In this document: in pieces, positions 8,046 to 17,096 of the stretch | Layout: each line of letters starts with the position of its first letter | Position numbering within the stretch: position 1 is the stretch's first letter | Assembly (NCBI RefSeq): GCF_016282985.1 | Contig: NZ_JAEELZ010000114.1 | Location: forward strand, 1 to 64,000 | From: Methanosphaera sp. | GTDB lineage: Archaea; Methanobacteriota; Methanobacteria; Methanobacteriales; Methanobacteriaceae | DNA length: 64,000 bases | Direction: 5' to 3' | The notes under the pieces: model-generated | What the model was told of the DNA's origin: nothing | The model's input: the letters and a program-made list of their open reading frames with translations, nothing else | The model's database searches: none | Position numbers and translations under genes: made by a program

Positions 8046-8519
8046 TTGTTTATAAAAGTTAGGAGAGATACTTTAATCATTTTGATTTTAGCATTTATTT
8101 TAATTTTATCCGGTCGTGCAATGACCTATATTGCATTTGCATCATCTGATAGTGTGGAAGATGGTGTTCCTATAGCAGGGGTAATGGTTAAAGGTAATGA
8201 TATAGTACCTCTCTCTTCAATTAAATCAAATGTGGCAGCAGCTGGATTTAGGGATGGTAGTTATATAAAAGGGAATACTTTAATTACTTCTCAACGACAG
8301 TTATTGCTGTCAGATGCAATTAAAAATGCGGAACAATTAGTAAAAAGATCAACAATTCCTGGAACATCGATTGCTCCGATAAATGTTGTTGATATTCAAG
8401 TAGATTCAAATACTGGTAATGTAGTAGTAAATGTTGTTGAAGATTTTTCCGTAATAAAAGTTAATAATGTTAACAATGCGACAGCATCTCATACAGCTGC
8501 CGCTAATACAGAAACATAA
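8046..8519 (+). CDS. Membrane-anchored extracytoplasmic protein with a POTRA-like domain
   Basis: I do not recognise this 157-residue protein by name. A positively charged start (KVRR) precedes a hydrophobic helix at about 9-23, so the rest should lie outside the cell, either anchored or after signal cleavage near AFA. Residues 43-133 follow a POTRA-like pattern: IAGVMVKGNDIV, then helices, then INVVDIQVDSNTGNVVVNVVED. One TM plus one POTRA recalls FtsQ/DivIB, but the fold call is mine. The tail is rich in Ala, Thr and Asn. The TTG start follows GGGGTG. It is 11 bases before another exported protein, and the pseudomurein ligases lie upstream. Confidence 0.7.
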   Translation: MFIKVRRDTLIILILAFILILSGRAMTYIAFASSDSVEDGVPIAGVMVKGNDIVPLSSIKSNVAAAGFRDGSYIKGNTLITSQRQLLLSDAIKNAEQLVKRSTIPGTSIAPINVVDIQVDSNTGNVVVNVVEDFSVIKVNNVNNATASHTAAANTET

Positions 8520-8530
8520 TTGGTGGTAAA

Positions 8531-9796
8531 ATGAATAATCATTCAAAAATTGCAAAAATATCCGTTTTCTTGCTAATTATAATGTTATTCTCTTCAGTAG
8601 CTTCAGCAACAATGAACGTTGCAGTTATTACTGATCCTACAGGAAAAGATCCTAATGGATGTGCTGCAGGAAGTCAATCCTTTGCATCAAATATGTTTCA
8701 ATCAACGTTCATATTTTCTCAAGAACACAAAACAGCTATATTGTCTGGGGGTGAAGGTACATCTGATGTACGTATTGCTGCAATTATCACAGCTTTAACA
8801 CAACTTCAAGCAAACGCTTCACTTCAACAGATAGTAAGTGTTGCACAAAACTTTGAGGGTATACGTCTAATGGCAGTTAATCCTACGGAAGGTATTTCAG
8901 TAGGTGGGGATTTCCAAGTATATGTGGTTACAGTTGACAGTAGTAGCGCAATCAAAATCCAACCAGCAGCTGGTGGTGTAGTTTCTGTACCTGCTGGTAC
9001 AAGAGGTGCAATTATTCACCTTCGTAATTCTGAAGGAAACCCTAAATCTGGAACCGCTGATAGAGTAAGATTACAAACAGCTATGAATATAGGTAAAATG
9101 ATTAGGGATGGATATCCTGCAACAACTATTGTGGCTAAAGCATTTGAGGAAGTTGCAAAAGATTCTGGAGAAAATCACGGTGGGGGTGCAGTGAACCTAG
9201 TTTCTGGTGTTACTACTGGGGATATGTTTACACCTGAACAATTAAATGATGTTGGGTATGAAATGGATAAACCTTACAGTAAAGTAAGTAATACTGGGTG
9301 GAGTATTGGTTTCCCTGAAGCAAATAACTACCAAGTGTCTCCTGTAGATGGAAGTCCATTAACAACAATCTATGCTTATGATGCACTTAAAAATACAATT
9401 ACAGTTACTGGAGATCATCCATCTGTGTCTGTATATGGTTCTGATAAAAGAGGATTGTCTGAAGCAACTGCTGATATAGTGTCTGCATCAGTTACCAGAA
9501 ATGGTTATGATCCTGTTGCAATTACAAGATCAATTAACAGAGCGATTGATAGTGGTACTTTAGTTGGTGTTGAACATATAGATACATCTGATTTAAATGT
9601 TAAAGAAAATATTAGGGCAGTAGGGGTATATTTCACACCTGCAGCTAATGGAAGAACATCACCCGCATGGAATTTACCTATAAATTCACAAATATTTGAT
9701 GTATTAGGAAATGTACAAACAATTATAGGAATATTGTTAATATTATTAGCATTATTTAGAAGTACTTTGATTAAATCATTCTTTAGAAGACGATAA
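8531..9796 (+). CDS. Exported protein with signal peptide and C-terminal membrane anchor, function unknown
   Basis: This 421-residue protein has a classical signal sequence (hydrophobic core about 9-25, probable cleavage after VASA). It ends in one transmembrane helix (about 396-411) followed by the basic tail KSFFRRR, so it is a surface protein anchored at its C-terminus. Three helical segments look distantly alike (near residues 75-115, 175-220 and 310-345), with patterns such as IRDGYPATTIVAKAFEEV and TRNGYDPVAITRSINRAI. No catalytic motif is evident. It is translated from ATG 11 bases after the POTRA-like gene and is probably in the same operon. I cannot assign a function. Confidence 0.8.
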   Translation: MNNHSKIAKISVFLLIIMLFSSVASATMNVAVITDPTGKDPNGCAAGSQSFASNMFQSTFIFSQEHKTAILSGGEGTSDVRIAAIITALTQLQANASLQQIVSVAQNFEGIRLMAVNPTEGISVGGDFQVYVVTVDSSSAIKIQPAAGGVVSVPAGTRGAIIHLRNSEGNPKSGTADRVRLQTAMNIGKMIRDGYPATTIVAKAFEEVAKDSGENHGGGAVNLVSGVTTGDMFTPEQLNDVGYEMDKPYSKVSNTGWSIGFPEANNYQVSPVDGSPLTTIYAYDALKNTITVTGDHPSVSVYGSDKRGLSEATADIVSASVTRNGYDPVAITRSINRAIDSGTLVGVEHIDTSDLNVKENIRAVGVYFTPAANGRTSPAWNLPINSQIFDVLGNVQTIIGILLILLALFRSTLIKSFFRRR

Positions 9797-9802
9797 TCTT
9801 CT

Positions 9803-9813
9803 ATCTTTTTTTT
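9803..9813 (+). terminator. Oligo-T terminator (ATC-T8 type)
   Basis: ATCTTTTTTTT lies 6 bases past the stop of the anchored surface protein. The next gene starts only 24 bases later, so termination may be partial. Confidence 0.45.
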
Positions 9814-9836
9814 ATTTATTTTTTAGGAGTTTATTT

Positions 9837-10202
9837 ATGGCATTAATTTTAATAAGAGCAATGAATAAGAAAAAAGCTTTAAATGTTTTAGCTGATTTAG
9901 AAAGACATGCAAAATTAAACATTGTAGGTAAACCAAAATTAATCTCATCGGATAAAGTTTACGATGTTACAAAAAGAGTTATAAAACAAAAACCACGTGA
10001 TGATATTAAAGTCCCTGTTTTAGTTCAAGTTAAAGAGGATACAACAGTTAGTATTTTAAATATTAAAAAAACTCATCCTCCGGCACATGTTATAGTGATT
10101 AGTGAAGAATATCCGGAATATGATGATTTATTAAAAGAATTTAATAAAGCAAAAGTATTTGATGGTTATTATTCTTCAAAAAAGAAAAAAGATAAAAAAT
10201 AG
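9837..10202 (+). CDS. Small conserved archaeal protein, DUF356-like
   Basis: This 121-residue soluble protein starts MALILIRAMNKKKALNVLADL, which I recall as the opening of the methanogen DUF356 family. Function is unknown. The N-terminal half suggests a small alpha/beta fold and the last ten residues are almost all lysine. It is preceded by TTTTTTAGGAG and lies just after the exported-protein pair. It converges with the aMBF1 gene, with only about 10 bases between the stops. Confidence 0.65.
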   Translation: MALILIRAMNKKKALNVLADLERHAKLNIVGKPKLISSDKVYDVTKRVIKQKPRDDIKVPVLVQVKEDTTVSILNIKKTHPPAHVIVISEEYPEYDDLLKEFNKAKVFDGYYSSKKKKDKK

Positions 10203-10212
10203 TTATATACTT

Positions 10213-10722
10213 TTATTTTCTTTTTATTCTAGCTATATCTCCAATTGTTGCTTCTTTAAACCGTCTAACATCTTGGAATTCTCTTTCATCACTATCCGTT
10301 TTTTCTATTATTGATATGTTGAGAATTTTTTCAAGTTTTTTAGCTATTTTTTCATCTGGAACCATTTTTCCATTTTCAATTTTATGGATAACTGATTCTC
10401 TTTCGTACATTTGTTCTCCAAGTTGTTTTTGTGTCAGACCTTTTATTTCACGTTTTTGTCTAATAATTTTTGCATAGTCTTCTACTAATTCATATTCTTC
10501 TTCTTTTGTTTTTCTTGAATATGCTTGATTTTTCGGTCTGTTGTTGTAATTGTTACGGTTATTATTATTTTTTCCTTTTGGTGTTCGTTTGTTTGTTGGT
10601 TGTGGTTTACTTTGAACTTTACCATATCGAGAACATTCTTTACAAGTAACCATTATGGAATTATCAATTTTAGTTTTATAAGGTTCTCCTTTAATTTCGC
10701 TTCCACATATTTCACAGTTCAT
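10213..10722 (-). CDS. Archaeal multiprotein bridging factor aMBF1
   Basis: The N-terminus is a zinc ribbon with CEIC and CKEC pairs. A basic Asn/Lys/Arg-rich linker follows (about 45-75), then a helix-turn-helix of the Cro/C1 type (IIRQKREIKGLTQKQLGEQM). This is the archaeal MBF1 layout. In eukaryotes MBF1 bridges activators and TBP; archaeal aMBF1 has been linked to ribosomes and translation. I chose the ATG at 10722, giving MNCEICG as in most homologues; a GTG three codons upstream is possible. Convergent with the DUF356-like gene. Confidence 0.88.
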   Translation of the reverse strand: MNCEICGSEIKGEPYKTKIDNSIMVTCKECSRYGKVQSKPQPTNKRTPKGKNNNNRNNYNNRPKNQAYSRKTKEEEYELVEDYAKIIRQKREIKGLTQKQLGEQMYERESVIHKIENGKMVPDEKIAKKLEKILNISIIEKTDSDEREFQDVRRFKEATIGDIARIKRK

Positions 10723-10952
10723 TTTATTCACTTAATTGATTTATTATATAATATTCTGTTTTTTAGTTAAAATATCTTTTTTGTATATAAAATTTCAAAT
10801 TCATTTATTTGATACATTTTTTACAAATAATTTAATAATGATGAATTCTTAAACTATTAATGTAGGAATAATTATATTAAAAAAACAAAAAGTTAGAAAA
10901 TTTGTTAATCTGATTTAAAGTTTAAAGATTCAATTTAAAAGGAGGGTACTTG

Positions 10953-12176
10953 ATGCAAGAATCAGGATTTGATACTAATATCCAAGATGAAAAAGATTTA
11001 GAATTATCTAATTTATTGGATAAACATGAGACAATTGAACGAAATTTAACCTGGGAAGTAAGAAAATTAGAAAAAGATAAAGTGTTATTAGAAAATGAAA
11101 ATTTAAGGTTAGATCGTGAAGTTAAATCATTAAAAAGTGAAATTAGTCGATTTAGAACACCACCATTAGTATTAGCAACAATTTCTGAAATATTGGAAGA
11201 TAACCAAGTTGTTGTTAAAAGTACTACTGGACCTTCATTTTTATTAAAATATGCAGATAAAGATGCAGATAGGGTTGAAATTGGTTCTAGAGTAGCATTA
11301 AATCAACAAACATTCAGTATTGTTGATATATTAACTTCAGAAAAAGATCCATTAGTATCTGGAATGGAAATAGATGAAGCACCAGACATATCTTATGATA
11401 AAATAGGTGGATTAAAAGAACAAATAAGAGAAACTATAGAAACAGTAGAACTTCCTCTTAAAAATCCAGATATCTTTGAAAAAGTTGGTATTACACCACC
11501 AAAAGGAGTATTGTTTTATGGACCACCTGGAACGGGTAAAACTTTACTTGCTAAGGCAGTAGCACATGAAACCAATGCAACTTTTATAAAAATAGTAGCA
11601 TCAGAATTTGTTAAAAAATATATTGGAGAAGGTTCACGGTTAGTACGTGGAGTATTTGAATTAGCAAAAGAAAAATCTCCAGCAATAATATTTATAGATG
11701 AAATTGATGCAATAGCAGCAAAAAGATTACAAGGTTCAACTAGTGGTGACAGAGAAGTTCAAAGAACACTCATGCAATTATTAGCAGAAATGGATGGTTT
11801 TGAATCTAGAGGAAATGTAGGTATTATAGCTGCTACGAATAGGCCGGATATTTTGGATCCTGCTTTAATACGTCCTGGAAGATTTGATAGAATTATAGAA
11901 GTACCATTCCCTGATGAAGAGGGTAAACTTGAAATTCTAAAAATCCATACTAAAAACATGACATTGGATTCAGATGTAGACTTAAGTATTATAGCTGCAA
12001 ATGCAAAGAATGCTTCAGGAGCAGATTTAAAATCAATTTGTACGGAAGCAGGTATGTTTGCTATTCGTGAAGACAATTACAGTGTATCTGCTAAAAACTT
12101 TGAAGATGCATTAGATAAAGTTTTAAACAAAAATAAAAATACAAATGAAAAAGAAGCCGGAGTAATGTATCATTAA
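10953..12176 (+). CDS. Proteasome-activating nucleotidase PAN
   Basis: This hexameric AAA+ ATPase unfolds substrates and feeds them to the archaeal 20S proteasome. It has an N-terminal coiled coil (about 15-70), an OB domain, then Walker A GPPGTGKT (190-197), Walker [10 protein letters not shown], and the second region of homology with [19 protein letters not shown]. The C-terminus VMYH ends in a HbYX-type motif (Met-Tyr-His), which docks into proteasome pockets and opens the gate. GGAGGG at 10941-10946 is correctly spaced for the ATG at 10953. A C/D-box sRNA follows about 25 bases after the stop. Confidence 0.95.
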   Translation: MQESGFDTNIQDEKDLELSNLLDKHETIERNLTWEVRKLEKDKVLLENENLRLDREVKSLKSEISRFRTPPLVLATISEILEDNQVVVKSTTGPSFLLKYADKDADRVEIGSRVALNQQTFSIVDILTSEKDPLVSGMEIDEAPDISYDKIGGLKEQIRETIETVELPLKNPDIFEKVGITPPKGVLFYGPPGTGKTLLAKAVAHETNATFIKIVASEFVKKYIGEGSRLVRGVFELAKEKSPAIIFIDEIDAIAAKRLQGSTSGDREVQRTLMQLLAEMDGFESRGNVGIIAATNRPDILDPALIRPGRFDRIIEVPFPDEEGKLEILKIHTKNMTLDSDVDLSIIAANAKNASGADLKSICTEAGMFAIREDNYSVSAKNFEDALDKVLNKNKNTNEKEAGVMYH

Positions 12177-12201
12177 TTGATACATCTCTAACTTTTTAAA
12201 A

Positions 12202-12266
12202 AATAGCCAATGATGAACCCTATGAGCTCTGATATGATGATGAATGATGGGCGAACTGAGGCTATT
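12202..12266 (+). ncRNA. C/D-box sRNA (2-prime-O-methylation guide)
   Basis: All parts of an archaeal C/D guide RNA are present in order. They are terminal stem AATAGCC (12202-12208), box C ATGATGA (12210-12216), a 12-nt guide (12217-12228), box D-prime CTGA (12229-12232), box C-prime ATGATGA (12237-12243), a second 12-nt guide (12244-12255), box D CTGA (12256-12259) and closing stem GGCTATT (12260-12266). Two 12-nt guides are the archaeal standard. The D guide ATGATGGGCGAA can pair with the 23S A-loop sequence UUCGCCCAU as I recall it for archaea. The D-prime target would contain AGCUCAUAGGGU; I cannot place it. It lies between the convergent PAN and cbiJ genes and may be cut from the PAN transcript. 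Confidence 0.88.
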
Positions 12267-12301
12267 TATTATAAACCCCAATTCAAAAAAATTATTTATT
12301 T

Positions 12302-13075
12302 TTAAATTATTTCTTTAAGTTCTTTAATAGATCTAACCATAATATGATTATTCAATTTTTCAACTTTAGGTCTTGTAATTAAAACAACAGGTATTCCTAA
12401 TTCTAGAGCAGCATTTATCTTATTTTCAGCGCCACCGCTTTCACCACTTTCTTTAGTGATAATTGCTTTAATGTTATATTCTTTCATTATGGCCATATTA
12501 AATTCTTTGGAGTAAGTTCCTTGCATAGCAACAATATTGGCTGCAGGTACTCCGGTGTCCTGAGTTTTTGTAATACTAAAAATATTTGGAAGAACACGAG
12601 GGACAACATTTTCTGGACCAACAACTTCTGTTATTTTATTTAAGTTTAATACTCCTGCAAGGTGCATTAATTTTCCGTCATTTTTATCAATTAATTCTTT
12701 AGATTTAATAGCTCCTTCTTCGAATGAATTTACTTTATAAATAAGTTCAGATTCTGGAAGAATAGTTGAAGCTCTTTCGTAACGTATGTAATTGATACCT
12801 GCTTTTTCACTACTTTCAATTGCGGTTTCAGTTGCCACAGCTGCAAATGGGTGGGTAGCATCAATTAATGTATCAATATTTTTTTCATGAATCAATTCTA
12901 CAAAATCTTCTTTTTTCAATGCATGTGTAATAACTTCAGTTGCGCCTGCAGATTCTGCTATTTTTCCACCATAGTCTGTAACTGTGGTAGCTAAAATGTA
13001 ATTATTTTCATCTTGGCTTAAAAATTCAATAACTTTTGTTGCATCAGATGTACCAGACATCACAATATATCTCAT
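12302..13075 (-). CDS. cbiJ: Precorrin-6A (cobalt-precorrin-6A) reductase CbiJ/CobK
   Basis: This 257-residue NAD(P)H-dependent reductase of corrin-ring synthesis reduces a double bond of (cobalt-)precorrin-6A. Family marks are the N-terminal GTSDATKVIEFL, IDATHPFA, the central LAGVLNLNKI and TKESGESGGAENKI near the C-terminus. Length is typical. TTTTGGAGGATAATA precedes the ATG. Other tetrapyrrole genes in this window (cbiC, cobS, SUMT, hemD, hemL) are scattered, so the pathway is not a single operon. I recall the same neighbours (P-ATPase, UPF0146, GNAT, carAB) in Methanothermobacter. Confidence 0.9.
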   Translation of the reverse strand: MRYIVMSGTSDATKVIEFLSQDENNYILATTVTDYGGKIAESAGATEVITHALKKEDFVELIHEKNIDTLIDATHPFAAVATETAIESSEKAGINYIRYERASTILPESELIYKVNSFEEGAIKSKELIDKNDGKLMHLAGVLNLNKITEVVGPENVVPRVLPNIFSITKTQDTGVPAANIVAMQGTYSKEFNMAIMKEYNIKAIITKESGESGGAENKINAALELGIPVVLITRPKVEKLNNHIMVRSIKELKEII

Positions 13076-13234
13076 TTATTATCCTCCAAAACATTATGGT
13101 TAAATTCTTTTATTTATTTACTTTTCTATTTAATAAAATTAATACTTTTTTTTGTAATGATAAAATCATTTTGAAAAATATAGTATGGTTAATATTAAAT
13201 TTAAAAAACAATATTAAAAAAATGAAAAAAAGAA

Positions 13235-15742
13235 TTATATTATTGCATTCTCGAATTTTCGGATAATTCTTTCAGCAATAAAAATTGTAAATGAAATGAT
13301 AATTATCAAGACCCATGAATTTAATGGAATGGCCGTAGTATGGAAAATGTTCTGAAGTAATGGGATGTAAACAGCACACAATTGAAGTATAAATGAAGCA
13401 AATACGGCTATTAGTAAAGTATTGTTTCTTACATCACTTTGTGATCTACAGTTAAACACATTGAATAATTGGTACATAACAAACACAGTAAACGCACAAC
13501 TACTTGCCAATAATTGTGAGGAACCTTGATTTAATTCATAAATATATAATCCAAGTGTTCCTATAGCCATAACTAATCCTATCAGTGTTATGTGTAATAA
13601 GTTATCTAACGATAAAATGTTTTCATCACTAGGTTCTATTTTCATAATATTCTTGTCTGAAGCTTCTACACCTAATGATTGTGCAGGTGGACCATCCATT
13701 ATAATATTTATCCACAATAGCTGTACAGGATTAAATGGTAAAGGCAATACCATTATCGAAGAAGCCAATATGGTCAATATTGCTGCAATATTAGTAGACA
13801 ATTGAAATTTTATGAAACGTTTGATATTGGAATATATGGTTCTTCCTTCTTTAATTGCATAGATTATTGTAGAAAAGTTATCATCTTCCAAAATCATATC
13901 ACTTGATTCTTTTGCTACGTCAGTACCGGAACCCATACTAACTCCGATATTTGCTGCAGTTAGTGCAGGAGCATCATTTACCCCATCACCCGTCATTGAT
14001 ACAGTTTCGTTATTTGCTTTTAAAGCTTTTACAATACGTACTTTTTGTTCGGGAAATACTCTTGCAAAAACATTTATATTATTTACTAACTTTTTGAATT
14101 CATCATCGGATAATAAATTCATTTCTTTTCCAGTTAACACATCATTTGGGTTGGATATTCCCACTTTTGCAGCAATTGCTGATGCAGTATTTTTATGATC
14201 TCCTGTTATCATCTTCACAGTGATGCCTGCATTATGACATGTTTCTATGGATTCTTTTACACCTTCTCTTGGAGGATCCATCATCCCAACAATACCAGTA
14301 AAAATCAAATTTTCTTCCAAGTCATTTAAAGTATATTTTTGATAATCATCTACTTTTTTATAAGCAAACATAATTACACGAAGTGCATTATTTGTAAAGT
14401 TGACAACATTATTATTAATAATATTAATGTCCTCATCTGTTAACTCTTTAATTATTCCATCATAACTAACATATTTGCACTTTTTTATTAATATTTCCGG
14501 CGCACCCTTTACCAGAACGTACTCCTCGTTATTTATTAAATTTATGGTTGTCATACGTTTTCGATTACTGTCTAAGGGTATTTCATGTAATCTGTTGTTT
14601 TCTATGTCAACTTCATTTTTTATCGCATACTCCAGTATTGAAATATCAGTAGCATCACCTAATCGTTTATCTTTGGTTATTTTTGCATTGTTACAAAGAC
14701 AGGCTATGCTGGTTGTCATTTCATTATCAGTAATATATTCATCTGTAACAGTTAATTTGTTTAGAGTTAAAGTTCCGGTTTTATCAGTACAGATTACACT
14801 GCATGAACCAAGAGTTTCAACAGCAAGTAACTTTCTTATAATTGCCTTGTTTCCTGCCATTTTCTGCATACCTAATGCTAATGTTAATGTAAGAATTGCA
14901 GGTAAACCTTCAGGTATTGCTGCAACAGCTAAACTTACTGCTGTCATGAACGTATTTGCAGCCGGAATTCCCTGGAATAATTCCAATATAAATATAAGTA
15001 TACATATTATTACTGAGAATATACTCAGGGTTTTACTAAGAGTTTCAATTTTTTTTTCAAGTGGAGTTTTATCTTTATCTTCTTCTTGAATCATTGATGC
15101 AATTTTACCAATTTCTGTCTGCATACCTATATTAACTACAACTCCTTTTGCTCTTCCTTTGGAAACTCCTGTGTTCATAAATGCAATATTATCATGTTTA
15201 TCTTCATTATCAACAGCATGTGTTTTTGTCACAGGTAATGATTCTCCAGTTAAAGAAGATTCATCTATTTTAAGATTATATGTTTCAATTAACCTTAAAT
15301 CTGCAGGAATATTGTCTCCTTCCTCGAGGATTACAACGTCCCCTATGGTTAAGTTTTCAACATCCAATTCTTCTTTTTTAGAATCTCTTAAAACTATAGT
15401 TGATTTGGAAGTCATTGATTTAAGTTTTTCCATAGCATTTTCAGCTTTATTTTCTTGACGATATCCAAGAATTGCATTCAGTATAACAACAAAAAATATT
15501 ACTCCTGCATCAATAATGTCATTTATTAGTAAGGATATTACACCTGCAATAATTAACAGTACTGTTAATGGCTCTGTAAACTGCATTAGGAATTTTTTTA
15601 CTTCGCTTTCTTTTTCTTTTTCTTCTAATGCATTTTTACCATAGATTTGAATTCTGTTTTCTGCTTCTTTGGTAGTTAATCCAGTACTTGAAGTATTTAA
15701 TTCTTTTAATATTGAAGATATCTCTTCTTTTTCCCAATTCAT
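13235..15742 (-). CDS. P-type ATPase, probable Ca2+ pump (P2 type)
   Basis: This 835-residue P-type ATPase has the actuator motif LTGESLPV, phosphorylation site DKTGTLT, the nucleotide-domain KGAPE and hinge TGDGVNDAPAL. Membrane helix 4 carries AAIPEGLPA and helix 6 has WINIIMDGPPAQSLG, matching site II of Ca2+ pumps. In helix 5, STNIAAI lacks the site I glutamate found in SERCA and resembles plasma-membrane Ca2+ ATPases that move one ion. The N-terminus is of the cation-ATPase N type. It should export Ca2+ or another divalent cation (inference). Its start is one base from the UPF0146 stop, so the two are cotranscribed. Confidence 0.88.
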   Translation of the reverse strand: MNWEKEEISSILKELNTSSTGLTTKEAENRIQIYGKNALEEKEKESEVKKFLMQFTEPLTVLLIIAGVISLLINDIIDAGVIFFVVILNAILGYRQENKAENAMEKLKSMTSKSTIVLRDSKKEELDVENLTIGDVVILEEGDNIPADLRLIETYNLKIDESSLTGESLPVTKTHAVDNEDKHDNIAFMNTGVSKGRAKGVVVNIGMQTEIGKIASMIQEEDKDKTPLEKKIETLSKTLSIFSVIICILIFILELFQGIPAANTFMTAVSLAVAAIPEGLPAILTLTLALGMQKMAGNKAIIRKLLAVETLGSCSVICTDKTGTLTLNKLTVTDEYITDNEMTTSIACLCNNAKITKDKRLGDATDISILEYAIKNEVDIENNRLHEIPLDSNRKRMTTINLINNEEYVLVKGAPEILIKKCKYVSYDGIIKELTDEDINIINNNVVNFTNNALRVIMFAYKKVDDYQKYTLNDLEENLIFTGIVGMMDPPREGVKESIETCHNAGITVKMITGDHKNTASAIAAKVGISNPNDVLTGKEMNLLSDDEFKKLVNNINVFARVFPEQKVRIVKALKANNETVSMTGDGVNDAPALTAANIGVSMGSGTDVAKESSDMILEDDNFSTIIYAIKEGRTIYSNIKRFIKFQLSTNIAAILTILASSIMVLPLPFNPVQLLWINIIMDGPPAQSLGVEASDKNIMKIEPSDENILSLDNLLHITLIGLVMAIGTLGLYIYELNQGSSQLLASSCAFTVFVMYQLFNVFNCRSQSDVRNNTLLIAVFASFILQLCAVYIPLLQNIFHTTAIPLNSWVLIIIISFTIFIAERIIRKFENAII

Positions 15743-15743
15743 T

Positions 15744-16154
15744 CTAATCTACTCTTTTGTAAACATAAAAAGCATGTCTCTTGTAATTAACTAGTTTTAA
15801 CTTTGTTTGAAGATTATAATTTATTTCTTCACTAAATAATGGTTTTATAATAATATCTGCGTTGTATTTCAATCCTAAATTTACAATATCTTTTTGTAAT
15901 TCTTCGGGTGGTCTTATGGAATATATTAAATTTGCATGTTCATATATTGAGTCTGTTGGATTGGTTATGTCGTCTTTAATAATTGTATTACTTGAAGGAT
16001 AAATATCAACAAGATTTATTTCAGTATTAGGTAGTTTTTCTTTAAGGATATCACTTGGTTCAAGAATCTTTCCAACACCTACTTCAACAATTTTTTTGCT
16101 ATATTTATAATTATTTACAATATACTCTGTAAAATTTGACCAAATACTACTCAT
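15744..16154 (-). CDS. UPF0146 family protein
   Basis: This small archaeal protein of unknown function is related to Rossmann-fold methyltransferases. It has an N-terminal helix, then KIVEVGVGKILEPSDIL resembling the SAM-binding loop, then NLVDIYPSS and LIYSIRPPEELQKDI. It looks like a stripped-down methyltransferase fold, and binding of a nucleotide-like ligand is possible but unproven. The ATG at 16154 follows GTGAT; a GTG three codons earlier is an alternative. First gene of the run that continues with the P-ATPase, and divergent from the GNAT gene. Confidence 0.75.
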   Translation of the reverse strand: MSSIWSNFTEYIVNNYKYSKKIVEVGVGKILEPSDILKEKLPNTEINLVDIYPSSNTIIKDDITNPTDSIYEHANLIYSIRPPEELQKDIVNLGLKYNADIIIKPLFSEEINYNLQTKLKLVNYKRHAFYVYKRVD

Positions 16155-16302
16155 AAATATCACAGAAATATCTAGTTTTATTTATTATCATCTTGATTTT
16201 ATTTTTGTATTCCTTCTTAATAATGATTTTTTTTTCTAAAAAGTTATTAATTTTAAAAAATATATAATATGATATAATGTTTTATTATTTTAAGGGAATA
16301 AT

Positions 16303-16743
16303 ATGATTATTAGGGATTTCCGATTATCCGATATTGATGATGTTTTGGCAATTGAATATGAAGCATTTTCTGATCCATATCCTGTAGATATATTATTGCA
16401 ACTATACGAAAGTGGTGCAGGTTTTGCAGTAGCAGAAATTGGTAAACGGGTTGTTGGTTACATTATTTTTTGGATTCGTGGAGGAATAGGCCATATTATT
16501 GCAATTGCTGTAAATTCTAATTATAGGAATATGCATGTAGGTTCTTTATTGTTAGAAAAAACAATTAAAGTCTTTTTATCAAACAATATCAACATAATTG
16601 GATTGGAAGTTAGAAAATCAAATACTTCTGCTATAAATTTCTATCTAAAACATGGTTTTGTTAAAATTAGGGAAGAAGATAATTATTATGGTGATGGGGA
16701 AACTGCTATAATAATGAACTATACAAAATCTGAAAATAATTAA
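16303..16743 (+). CDS. GNAT N-acetyltransferase, RimI-like
   Basis: This 146-residue GNAT protein has the acetyl-CoA loop in VNSNYRNMHVGSLLLEKTI (family pattern R/Q-x-x-G-x-G/A; here RNMHVGS). It also carries the C-terminal GLEVRKSNTSAINFYLKHGFV, diagnostic of RimI/ArdI-type acetyltransferases that modify protein N-termini. AAGGGAATA precedes the ATG and a TATA-like ATATATAATATG lies upstream. An ATC-T8 terminator follows. The target is probably protein N-termini (family inference). Confidence 0.85.
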   Translation: MIIRDFRLSDIDDVLAIEYEAFSDPYPVDILLQLYESGAGFAVAEIGKRVVGYIIFWIRGGIGHIIAIAVNSNYRNMHVGSLLLEKTIKVFLSNNINIIGLEVRKSNTSAINFYLKHGFVKIREEDNYYGDGETAIIMNYTKSENN

Positions 16744-17096
16744 ATATTATCTTTTTTTTCCGTAACTTTTTTTTAGTATTAGGTACTATATATTAATATT
16801 AGAAATGAACAAGTATAATATTTTAAAAAAATTTTTTAGAATATCGTTTAATAATTGTTTTATCATTTAAAAAATAGTATATTAATTTTTATAAATTAAT
16901 TTACAAATAGTCATGCTTTTATGTCATGATTGTTTATCATATAGATTTTTTTTTTAAAAATAAAATATTATTAGACAGTATAATGTAAATTTTTTGATTT
17001 TAAAATATTTTTATAGTTCATTCACAATTATTAAGAAAAATTGATGCTGATACATTATTAACAGTATCTTATTAAAAAATCAATCGGGGTTAAAAA
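16744..17096. other. 353-base intergenic region before carA
   Basis: It starts with an ATC-T8 terminator (16749-16759). The remainder is AT-rich with weak palindromes: TCATG/CATGA around 16911-16928 and GATAC/GTATC around 17048-17071. The carA promoter should lie here, and a GGGGTT ribosome-binding site precedes its ATG. I see no RNA gene or small coding region. Confidence 0.5.
16749..16759 (+). terminator. Oligo-T terminator (ATC-T8 type)
   Basis: ATCTTTTTTTT lies five bases after the GNAT stop codon, with no strong hairpin, as expected for archaeal oligo-T termination. Confidence 0.55.

Noticed and set aside
10838-10912. ATGATGA followed later by CTGA, considered as a second C/D sRNA
   Set aside because: The boxes are too far apart without internal boxes and no terminal stem forms.
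16900-16935. TCATG/CATGA palindrome upstream of carA as an operator or leader
   Set aside because: The arms are only five bases, expected by chance in this sequence.
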